Assembly (NCBI RefSeq): GCF_030450125.1
Contig: NZ_CP123923.1
Span: forward strand, 1,054,001 to 1,118,000
DNA: 64,000 nucleotides
Source of the DNA: Streptomyces sp. WP-1
Lineage (GTDB): Bacteria; Actinomycetota; Actinomycetes; Streptomycetales; Streptomycetaceae
Reading direction: 5' to 3'
The notes below the pieces were generated by a model. That model was not told where the DNA came from. It was given only the letters and a program-made list of their open reading frames with translations, and did no database searches. This document shows, piece by piece, positions 27,403-34,564 of this stretch; position 1 is the stretch's first letter; each line of letters opens with the position of its first letter. The position numbers and the translations under genes are program-made.

Positions 27403-28806
27403 GTGGACTGGTTCACCGCACCCGGCTACTGGCTGAGCCGGCTGGTCCTCCAGCGGTCGCTCGCCGCCGTGTACCTCGTGGCGTTCCTGGCGGCCGCCCT
27501 CCAGTTCCGGCCGCTGCTGGGCGAGCGCGGGATGCTGCCGATCCCGCGCTATGTGGCGCGGATCCGCTTCCGGCGGGCGCCGAGCCTGTTCCAGCTGCAC
27601 TACTCGGACCGGTTCTTCGCGGCCGTGGCATGGCTCGGGTGCGCGGTCTCGGCGGCGCTGCTCGCCGGGGCGGACGCGCCGCTGCCGCTGTGGGCGGCGA
27701 TCGTGCTGTGGCTGGTGCCGTGGGCGCTGTACCTGTCGATCGTGAACGTGGGCCAGACCTGGTACGCGTTCGGCTGGGAGTCGCTGCTGCTGGAGACCGG
27801 TTTCCTGGCCGCCTTCCTCGGCAACGGCCAGGTGGCGCCGCCGGTGCCGGTGCTGTTCCTGCTGCGCTGGATCCTGTTCCGGGTGGAGTTCGGCGCGGGG
27901 CTGATCAAGCTGCGCGGCGACGCGTGCTGGCGCAAGCTGACCTGCCTGTACTACCACCACGAGACGCAGCCGATGCCGGGCCCGCTGAGCTGGTTCTTCC
28001 ACCATCTGCCGAAGCCGCTGCACCGGGTGGAGGCCGCCGCCAACCACGTCACCCAACTCGTGGTGCCGTTCCTGCTGTTCACCCCCCAGCCGATCGCCTC
28101 GGCCGCCGCCGCGCTGATGATCGTGACCCAGCTGTGGCTGGTGCTCTCCGGCAACTTCTCCTGGCTGAACTGGATCACCGTCGTGCTGGCGCTCTCCGCG
28201 CTGCGGCTCCCGGCGACGGCACCGGCCCTGCCGTCCGCGCCCCCGTGGTACGAGATCGTGGTGCTGGCCCTCGCCGCGCTGCTGCTGTTCCTCAGCTATC
28301 ACCCGGTGGTGAACATGGTCTCCCGGCGCCAGGTGATGAACCGCTCCTTCGACCCGCTCCATCTGGTCAACACCTACGGCGCGTTCGGCAGTGTCAGCCG
28401 GGTGCGCTACGAGGTGGTCGTGGAGGGCACCCTGGACGAGGTGGCCCGGGAGGACGGGGACTGGCGGGAGTACGAGTTCAAGGGCAAGCCGGGCCGACCA
28501 CGCCGCTGGCCGCGCCAGTTCGCGCCGTACCATCTGCGCCTGGACTGGCTGATGTGGTTCGCCGCGCTGTCGCCCGCGTACGCCGGGGAGTGGTTCGGCG
28601 GCCTGGTGGAACGCCTCCTGGAGAACGACCGCGCCACGCTACGGCTGCTGCGCCGCTCCCCCTTCCCGCCGGACACCCCGCCGCGCTACGTCCGCGCCCG
28701 CCTCTTCCGCTACCGCTACACCTCCTGGCGGGAGTTGCGGGAGACGGGGGCGTGCTGGGACCGGACGTACGTGCGCGAGTACCTGCCGCCGACCCGGCTG
28801 ACCTGA
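27403..28806 (+). CDS. lipase maturation factor family membrane protein
   Basis: 467 residues with a GTG start. Several transmembrane helices cover about 1-300 and a soluble C-terminal domain about 320-467. Features of the lipase-maturation-factor (LMF1) family include LLLETGFLAAF, LRWILFRVEFGAGLIKLRGD, CLYYHHETQPMP, LVNTYGAFG and YRYTSWRE. Animal LMF1 helps fold secreted lipases in the ER; bacterial members are of unknown role, and disulfide or membrane-protein folding is a guess. It is divergent from the DUF6777 lipoprotein gene across a 101-bp AT-richer gap. Confidence 0.85.
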   Translation: MDWFTAPGYWLSRLVLQRSLAAVYLVAFLAAALQFRPLLGERGMLPIPRYVARIRFRRAPSLFQLHYSDRFFAAVAWLGCAVSAALLAGADAPLPLWAAIVLWLVPWALYLSIVNVGQTWYAFGWESLLLETGFLAAFLGNGQVAPPVPVLFLLRWILFRVEFGAGLIKLRGDACWRKLTCLYYHHETQPMPGPLSWFFHHLPKPLHRVEAAANHVTQLVVPFLLFTPQPIASAAAALMIVTQLWLVLSGNFSWLNWITVVLALSALRLPATAPALPSAPPWYEIVVLALAALLLFLSYHPVVNMVSRRQVMNRSFDPLHLVNTYGAFGSVSRVRYEVVVEGTLDEVAREDGDWREYEFKGKPGRPRRWPRQFAPYHLRLDWLMWFAALSPAYAGEWFGGLVERLLENDRATLRLLRRSPFPPDTPPRYVRARLFRYRYTSWRELRETGACWDRTYVREYLPPTRLT

Positions 28807-28937
28807 GCGGCCGAGGGGGCGGCCACGGCCACGCGGTGCCCGGCGGCGGGGCCTCGACGTACCGGGCCCGACGAGGCACAGTTCTCCCTGCGCCCTGTAC
28901 GTACCGGCGAGTAGCCGACGACTGACCGAGGAGTGCC

Positions 28938-30284
28938 GTGGGGAACTGGGCCGGGCGGAGTGCCGCCGACATAGCCGCCGCCGTACGGGAGAAGCGGGTG
29001 ACGCCACGGGAGGTGGCGGCGGAGCACCTGGCGCGGATCGAGCGGTACGACGGGCGGATCGAGGCGTTCCGCACCGTACGGGCGCGGGCGGCGCTCGCCG
29101 AGGCGGACGAGGTGGGCGCGCGCGCCGATCTGACCGAACTCCCGCTCGCGGGCGTGCCGGTGGCGGTGAAGGACAACCTGGCGGTGCGCGGCGAGGCCCA
29201 CCGCGACGGCTCCGCGGCGACCCCGGACACCCCGGCGGCCGAGGACCATGTCACGGTGGCGCGGCTGCGGGCGGCGGGCGCGGTGGTCGTGGGCCTGACG
29301 AACGTGCCCGAGCTGTGCGTCTTCGGTACGACCGAGGGGCCGTACGGCGCCTCGCGCAACCCCTGGGACACCACGCGCACGGCGGGCGGCTCCTCCGGGG
29401 GCAGCGCCGCCGCCGTGGCCGCGGGGTTCACGCCGGTCGCGCTCGGCAACGACGGCATGGGCTCGCTGCGCATCCCGGCGGCGAACTGCGGACTCGTCAC
29501 CCTGAAGCCGGGGTTCGGGGTGGTGCCGGCGGGGATCGGCAACGGCGACTGGTTCGGCATGTCGGAGAACGGACCGCTGGCCACCACGGTCGAGGATCTG
29601 CGGCTGATGCTGGGCGTCCTGGCCGGCCGGGACCTCCCCGCCGCCGGGGAGCCCGCGCGGCGCACGATCGCCGTGGCCCTGCGCAATCCGCTGCCCGTGG
29701 CGGGCGTCGGCCGCCCGTACGCGGGCGCGGTCCGGCAGGCGGCGGGGGCGCTGGCGCGGGCGGGCCACCGGGTGCGCCGGGCGGAACCGCCGTACCCGCT
29801 GAGCATGGGTGTGAGCGCGCTCAGGCACTGGACGGCGGGGACGGCGGTGGACGCCGAGGGTCTGGACCCGGCGCGGCTGGCCCGGCGCACCCGGGTGCAC
29901 GCGGCGATCGGCCGGCGCTTCGTCGGCCCGGTCCGCACCGGCGGCGAACGCGAGCGGCTGCGCGCCCGGCTGACCCCCTTCCTCACCGAGCACGATGTGC
30001 TGCTCACCCCGGCCCTGGCCCGCCGCTCCCCTGCCGCCGGGCCCTGGCACGAACGCGGCTGGCTGCGCAACGTCCTCGCGAACTCGGCCTACTCGCCGTT
30101 CACCCCGCCCTGGAACCTGACCGGCTGGCCCGCGATGTCCGTCCCCGTCGGCACCCTGCCCTCGGGCGCCCCCGCCGCCGTCCAACTGGTGGGCCGCCCC
30201 GGCACGGAGGCCGTCCTGCTGGACCTGGCGGCGGAACTGGAGCGCTCGCTCCCGTGGCGCCGCACGGCACCGCTGGGCGACTGA
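28938..30284 (+). CDS. amidase (amidase-signature family)
   Basis: 448 residues with a GTG start; GAGG lies just upstream. The Ser-cisSer-Lys machinery is visible: Lys78 in VAVKDN, the cis-Ser in AGGSSGGSAAA (about 153) and the nucleophile Ser176 in GNDGMGSLRIPAA. The usual GGS of the nucleophile loop is MGS here, a conservative change. The length is typical. It hydrolyses an amide of unknown identity; absence of gatB or gatC neighbours argues against GatA. A palindromic terminator follows. Confidence 0.88.
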   Translation: MGNWAGRSAADIAAAVREKRVTPREVAAEHLARIERYDGRIEAFRTVRARAALAEADEVGARADLTELPLAGVPVAVKDNLAVRGEAHRDGSAATPDTPAAEDHVTVARLRAAGAVVVGLTNVPELCVFGTTEGPYGASRNPWDTTRTAGGSSGGSAAAVAAGFTPVALGNDGMGSLRIPAANCGLVTLKPGFGVVPAGIGNGDWFGMSENGPLATTVEDLRLMLGVLAGRDLPAAGEPARRTIAVALRNPLPVAGVGRPYAGAVRQAAGALARAGHRVRRAEPPYPLSMGVSALRHWTAGTAVDAEGLDPARLARRTRVHAAIGRRFVGPVRTGGERERLRARLTPFLTEHDVLLTPALARRSPAAGPWHERGWLRNVLANSAYSPFTPPWNLTGWPAMSVPVGTLPSGAPAAVQLVGRPGTEAVLLDLAAELERSLPWRRTAPLGD

Positions 30285-30290
30285 CTGACC

Positions 30291-30314
30291 GGAGCGGCGC
30301 CCAGGCGCCGCTCC
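30291..30314. terminator. bidirectional hairpin terminator after the amidase
   Basis: GGAGCGGCGCC-ca-GGCGCCGCTCC is a perfect 11-bp stem. It lies 6 bp past the amidase stop and 30 bp before the end of the converging small peptide gene, so it can serve both. There is no U-tract, as is common in Streptomyces. Confidence 0.65.
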
Positions 30315-30344
30315 CACATCCCGGCCGGCGTCGGGGCGAGGGGG

Positions 30345-30518
30345 TCAGTCCACGCTCGGCAGGATATGGGGTTCGGCGAGGTCCTCCTCGTAGCCGGCGA
30401 GGCGGATGGGGGCGGACCTGGCCCACACGTCGAGGCTGCCGAGTTCTCCGGGCCGGCGGCCCGGGCGCTCCGGGTGGTCTTCGGGGCTCTGCTCGCGTTT
30501 CGTCTTCTCCGGTGTCAC
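30345..30518 (-). CDS. small 57-residue peptide, unknown; possible RiPP-like precursor
   Basis: GTG 30518 follows AGGAG at ideal spacing (CATAAGGAGTGCGCGGTG), and third codon positions are G/C-rich, so this is very likely translated. The N-terminal half is charged (VTPEKTKREQSPEDHPERPG). The C-terminal half, after GELGSLDV, has one Trp and a patterned WARSAPIRLAGYEEDLAEPH stretch that ends PSVD. There is no Cys, no signal peptide and no modification enzyme beside it. The charged leader and dense C-terminus resemble a precursor peptide, but a small regulatory protein is equally possible. I do not recognise the family. Confidence 0.6.
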   Translation of the reverse strand: MTPEKTKREQSPEDHPERPGRRPGELGSLDVWARSAPIRLAGYEEDLAEPHILPSVD

Positions 30519-30979
30519 CGCGCACTCCTTATGTGTCGGGTCACCCTCGGGGCGTACCGGACAGTCTGCGCTCCGGTGCTCACCGCCCGCTCGGGTCTGG
30601 ATGGAAGGCCAGTTCGGGCGCGGTGGCGCCGGTACTTCGGGCGGAGCGGGCCGATGATCCGCGGCAAGCTCCCGGCGGACGAAAGGGGTGGGGGTAGGAC
30701 CCCTTTTCGCTGTCCGTCCACTCCAGATTAACCAAATGAGCGGACTGCCGCTCGATAGGGAGTGCAAACAAGGGGTAACTATCGCGTTTCGAACGGCAAC
30801 CCAATACCGTCCAATATGCAGCTATACATAACAAAGCGCATCGCGGACACGACGTTCTGTATCACCCGTTCGGCCTACGCCACGCGGCTCGCGACGCCGT
30901 TCAGACGCCGTTGGCCGGGCCGCAAGCCGACCATGGTCTGCTGGCGCCCGACACGGCCCTCTCGCGGAAGGACCGACGC
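30519..30979. other. 461-bp intergenic region with AT-rich promoter segment and hairpin
   Basis: No gene is evident. The region between 30725 and 30860 is distinctly AT-rich for this genome (CAATATGCAGCTATACATAA) and is the likely promoter area for the peptide gene (left) and the HD-like gene (right). A hairpin AAAGGGG...CCCCTTT with a T-rich flank lies at 30682-30707. Confidence 0.45.
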
Positions 30980-31366
30980 ATGGAGCTGCGCAGCGTCGAG
31001 GAGCTGATGGATCTGCTGCACGCCGGGCGGACCCAGCACGCGCTGCGGACCGCCGCGCTGCTGCGCCGCGGCCACCCCGCCGACAAGGAGCTCCAGGTCG
31101 CGGGGCTGGTGCAGGGCATCGGGCCGCTGCCGGCCCCGGGCGGCGAGGCGGACGCGGCGCACCGCCTCGCCGCGGCGGTACGGCCGCTGCTCGGGGAGCG
31201 CGTGTTCCGGCTGGTGCGCGGGGACGCGGGCGCCGACGGCGACGTCCTGCGGCTGGCCCGCGAGGAGGGCCGTACGGCGGGCTCGGACGCCGGTGTGCTG
31301 GAGGACTGGCGTACGGTCCTGGAGCTGGTCGCCGCGCGCCACCACCGGCTCGACGCGGTCGACTGA
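30980..31366 (+). CDS. degenerate HD-domain-like (MIOX-type) protein
   Basis: 128 residues. ATG 30980 follows GGAAGGA. The segment THALRTAALLRRGHPADKE, then LQVAGLVQGIG, copies the layout of inositol-oxygenase/HD phosphohydrolase small proteins (HALQTAxLA...EELxxAALLHDIG), but the metal-binding HD pair is QG here. Catalysis by the usual metal site is therefore unlikely. The rest is helical (HRLAAAVRPLLGERVFRLV). It may be a binding or regulatory relic. It converges on the SDR gene with a GC palindrome (CCCCGGGG, twice) in the 39-bp gap. Confidence 0.6.
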   Translation: MELRSVEELMDLLHAGRTQHALRTAALLRRGHPADKELQVAGLVQGIGPLPAPGGEADAAHRLAAAVRPLLGERVFRLVRGDAGADGDVLRLAREEGRTAGSDAGVLEDWRTVLELVAARHHRLDAVD

Positions 31367-31405
31367 CCCCCGGGGCGGACCCCGGGGATCAGCGCGCGGC
31401 GCCTG

Positions 31406-32938
31406 CTACCACTTGCCGGGCGCGTAGTCCTTGAGGAAGACGCCGTACACGTCGTCGCCGTCCTCGCCGCGCACGATCGGGTCGTAGACGCGGGCCGCGC
31501 CGTCGACCAGGTCGAGGGGCGCGTGGAAACCGGCCTCGGCGAGGCGCAGCTTGTCGTAGTGCGGGCGCTCGTCGGTGATCCAGCCGGTGTCGACGGAGGT
31601 CATGAGGATGCCGTCGGTGTCGAACATCTCCTGGGCGCTGGTCCGCGTCACCATGTTCATGGCCGCCTTCGCCGCGTTGGTGTTCGGGTGCCCGGCGCCC
31701 TTGTAGCCGCGACTGAACACCCCCTCCATCGCCGAGACGTTGACGACGTACGACCGTCCGCGCGCCGCCTTGCGGGCCGCGTCGGCCATCGCCGGGCGGA
31801 GCATGCTGATCAGGATGAACGGCGCCGTGTAGTTGCACAGCTGGGTCTCCAGCAGCTCCACCGGGGAGATCTGCTCGATGGACTGCACCCAGGTGTTGGT
31901 GTCCACGACGTCCGGGACCAGGCCGCCCGCGTCGATCGCGGTGCCGTCCAGGTGCCGGGCGACGCTGGCGTTGCCCGCGACCAGCGCGAGGTCGGCGACC
32001 CGCTGCGCGTCCAGGCCGGCGGCCCGCGCCTCCAGCGCGCCGGCGCCGAGGGGCAGCGCGGCGATGCCGTCGACGGCGCCGGAGTTGAAGGCGCCGATCA
32101 CCTGGTGGGCGGGCAGCTCACCGGCGGGCAGCGGGGCGCTCTCGCCCTCGACCAGCGCGGCGTACGCCGAGGGCAGCCGCCGTACGGTCTGCGTCGCGTT
32201 GTTGATCAGGATGTCGAGCGGGCCCGCCTCGCTGACCCGCTCGGCCAGGGACACGGCCTGCGCCGGGTCGCGCAGGTCGATGCCGACGACCTCCAGGCGG
32301 TGCAGCCAGTCCGCCGAGTCCTCCATCGCCTTGAAGCGGCGGATGGCGTCCTTGGGGAAGCGGGTGGTGATCGTGGTGTGCGCCCCGTCGCGCAGCAGCC
32401 GCAGCGCGATGTACATGCCGATCTTGGCGCGCCCGCCGGTGAGCAGGGCGCGCTTGCCGCCGAGGTCGGCGCGGGCGTCCCGCTTGGCGCGGTTCAGCGC
32501 GGCGCACCGGGGACAGAGCTGGTGGTAGAAGTAGTCGACCTCGACGTAGCGGGTCTTGCAGGTGTAGCAGGAGCGCGGGCGCTGGAGTATGCCCGCGATG
32601 CGCCCCTCCTCGACCTTGGAGGAGGGCAGGATGCCCTCGGTCTCGTCGTCGATGCGCTCGGCGGAGCCGGTGGCCGTGGCCTCGGTCACGGCGCGGTCGT
32701 GGGCGGTCTTGGCGGCCCGGCGCTCCTGGCGGCGGCGCTGCTTGACCGTCCGGTAGACGGAGGAGGTGGCCCGGCGCACCAGGATCGCGTCGGGGTGGTC
32801 GACGTCGATCGTGTCGAGCTCCTCCAGCACGCTGAGGCAGACGGCCAGGCGCTCGGGGTCGATCCCCGGGCCGTGGACGACCTCTTCCGCGGCCATGGGG
32901 TCCGTGGCGGCCATGGAGCCGTCTTCTGTCACCGTCAT
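31406..32938 (-). CDS. SDR oxidoreductase with N-terminal zinc-ribbon-like insert
   Basis: 510 residues, about twice a classical SDR. An N-terminal helical, Arg-rich region (1-110) is followed by a CxxC..CxxC pair (RSCYTCKTRY and HQLCPRCAALNRAKR) resembling a zinc ribbon. The NAD(P)-binding fold starts at KRALLTGGRAKIGMYIALRL, with ILINNATQ and VVNVSAMEGVF. The usual YxxxK is not obvious: the position reads GHPNTNAAKAAMNM, keeping Lys but with Thr/Asn where Tyr is expected. It may not be a standard dehydrogenase. It lies 150 bp downstream of the WS/DGAT gene. The function is unknown. Confidence 0.75.
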   Translation of the reverse strand: MTVTEDGSMAATDPMAAEEVVHGPGIDPERLAVCLSVLEELDTIDVDHPDAILVRRATSSVYRTVKQRRRQERRAAKTAHDRAVTEATATGSAERIDDETEGILPSSKVEEGRIAGILQRPRSCYTCKTRYVEVDYFYHQLCPRCAALNRAKRDARADLGGKRALLTGGRAKIGMYIALRLLRDGAHTTITTRFPKDAIRRFKAMEDSADWLHRLEVVGIDLRDPAQAVSLAERVSEAGPLDILINNATQTVRRLPSAYAALVEGESAPLPAGELPAHQVIGAFNSGAVDGIAALPLGAGALEARAAGLDAQRVADLALVAGNASVARHLDGTAIDAGGLVPDVVDTNTWVQSIEQISPVELLETQLCNYTAPFILISMLRPAMADAARKAARGRSYVVNVSAMEGVFSRGYKGAGHPNTNAAKAAMNMVTRTSAQEMFDTDGILMTSVDTGWITDERPHYDKLRLAEAGFHAPLDLVDGAARVYDPIVRGEDGDDVYGVFLKDYAPGKW

Positions 32939-33088
32939 CGCGCTGCCGTTTCCCTGATCCCGCGCAGCGCTCCGACTCGCGCCCGCTGTCGAACGCGAAA
33001 TTTTAACGGAGTGCGGGAGGGGGAAGCGAAACCCGATCGGAGCAGGGGCCGGGACCGGTGGGGAGCCGGTGGCCGGGCCCCGCCCCGG

Positions 33089-34420
33089 TCAGCAGTCGCA
33101 GGCCGCCAGCAGCGTCTCCACCTCCGCCGACACCGCGTGCGCGAACCGGTCGAGGTCCGGGACCGCCGCCGCGTCCGCGACCAGGCCGTAGTGGACCCGG
33201 CCGCGGTACGTGGAGATCGCGACCGCGAGCGACTGGCCGGGCGCGAGCGGGGCCAGCGGGTAGACCTCGGCCAGCTGGTGGCCGCCGAGCCGCAGTCCCA
33301 CGCCGGGCAGCGGGACGCTGGTGACCAGGATGTCGAACCACAGCCGCGCGGCCTGGCCGACGAGCGGGCCGCCGAGCCGGTGGCCGAGGGCCGGCACATG
33401 GTCGGCGAGCAGCGCGACGGCGCCGGCGCCCCGGTCGGGGCCCGCGTCCTTGTTGCGGACCATCGCGGTGCGCACGGCGGCGAGCCGGCCGAGCGGGTCG
33501 GGTTCGTCCACGGGGAGCCGTATCAGATAGCCGGAGAGCCGGTTGCCGGGTGGCTGGGCGGTGCGCGGGCGGCGCCGGGAGACGGGGATCAGGGCGCGCG
33601 GCGCCACGCCGGTGCTGCCGTCGCCGCGTTCGTCGAGCCAGCGGCGCAGCGCGCCGGCGACGACCGCGATGAGGACGTCGTTGACGGTGCCGCCCGCCGT
33701 CTTGCGCACCCGGTGCACATCGTCGATGTCCAGGACGACGCCGGCGGTGCGGCGGGTGCCGCTGGGCGGGGAGGCGAGCGCGGTGCTGGGGCGCATCCGC
33801 AGCGTGGACAGGGCGAGGGAGGCACCGATGTCCAGGGCCCGGCCCGCGTCGCCGAGGACGCCCCTGATCAGGCCGGGGAGCCTGCCGGGCAGCTCGCGCA
33901 CGTCCGGCAGGACGCGGCGCGGCGGCTCGGCGGGCCGCGCCGGCCGCTCGGGCAGGTCCATCGGGTCGAGGACGCCCGCGGCGAGTCTGAGCGCGCGCAG
34001 CCCGTCGGCGAGGGCGTGGTGGAACTTGAAGAGCACGGCGAAGGAGACCCCGTCCTCGCCGGGCAGGACATGCGCCTCCCAGGGCGGCCGGCCGCGCTCC
34101 AGCGGGCGCTCCATCAGCCGTCCGGCGGCCGCGTGGAAGTCGCCGGTCGGCGCGTGCAGCCGTACATGGTTCAGCGGGTCGAAGTCCGGGTCCGGCTCGC
34201 GGGTGGCGCCGCCGAAGGCGAGGGGGCCCCAGACGTCGCGGATGCGCAGGCGCAGCCCGGGGACGGCGGCGGCACGCGCGGCGAGCAGGTCGGCGGCGTG
34301 GGCGCCCGCGGTGGGCGAGTGGGCGCCGAAGACTCCGAGCGCGCCCAGGTGCATCGGGTGCCGGCCGGACTCGATGTTCCAGAAGGCCAGGTCGAGGGGA
34401 GCGAGCAAATCGGAGGTCAC
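33089..34420 (-). CDS. wax ester synthase / diacylglycerol acyltransferase (WS/DGAT)
   Basis: 443 residues, typical length. The acyltransferase motif HHALADG (134-140) is intact. LDLAFWNIES at the start and GGTVNDVLIAVVAGALRRWL in the C-terminal half are standard family blocks. It transfers acyl groups from acyl-CoA to diacylglycerol or alcohols for storage lipid. ATG 34420. It stands 150 bp upstream of the SDR gene; a GC hairpin-rich stretch between them may end transcription. Confidence 0.9.
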   Translation of the reverse strand: MTSDLLAPLDLAFWNIESGRHPMHLGALGVFGAHSPTAGAHAADLLAARAAAVPGLRLRIRDVWGPLAFGGATREPDPDFDPLNHVRLHAPTGDFHAAAGRLMERPLERGRPPWEAHVLPGEDGVSFAVLFKFHHALADGLRALRLAAGVLDPMDLPERPARPAEPPRRVLPDVRELPGRLPGLIRGVLGDAGRALDIGASLALSTLRMRPSTALASPPSGTRRTAGVVLDIDDVHRVRKTAGGTVNDVLIAVVAGALRRWLDERGDGSTGVAPRALIPVSRRRPRTAQPPGNRLSGYLIRLPVDEPDPLGRLAAVRTAMVRNKDAGPDRGAGAVALLADHVPALGHRLGGPLVGQAARLWFDILVTSVPLPGVGLRLGGHQLAEVYPLAPLAPGQSLAVAISTYRGRVHYGLVADAAAVPDLDRFAHAVSAEVETLLAACDC

Positions 34421-34519
34421 GGGCTTGCCTCGCGCGTCGACGGAAGAGAACTTCAGTCAATCCCCGGCAGTCGATTACGGTCAAGTTCGATCGATATGCG
34501 CTCAGTTAACAACGGATAA

Positions 34520-34548
34520 AGTCCCGCCCCTCCGAACGGGGCGGGACT
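34520..34548 (-). terminator. Rho-independent terminator of the GH92 gene
   Basis: AGTCCCGCCCC / GGGGCGGGACT is a perfect 11-bp stem with a 7-base loop. Read on the minus strand it is followed by TTTATCCGTT, a U-rich tail. It starts 16 bp after the GH92 stop. Confidence 0.85.
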
Positions 34549-34564
34549 CGGGAGAAGCCTGAGG

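Noticed and set aside
31523..34519. 998-codon plus-strand frame opposite the SDR and WS/DGAT genes
   Set aside because: Shadow of two real minus-strand genes; it spans their intergenic gap without any start signal.
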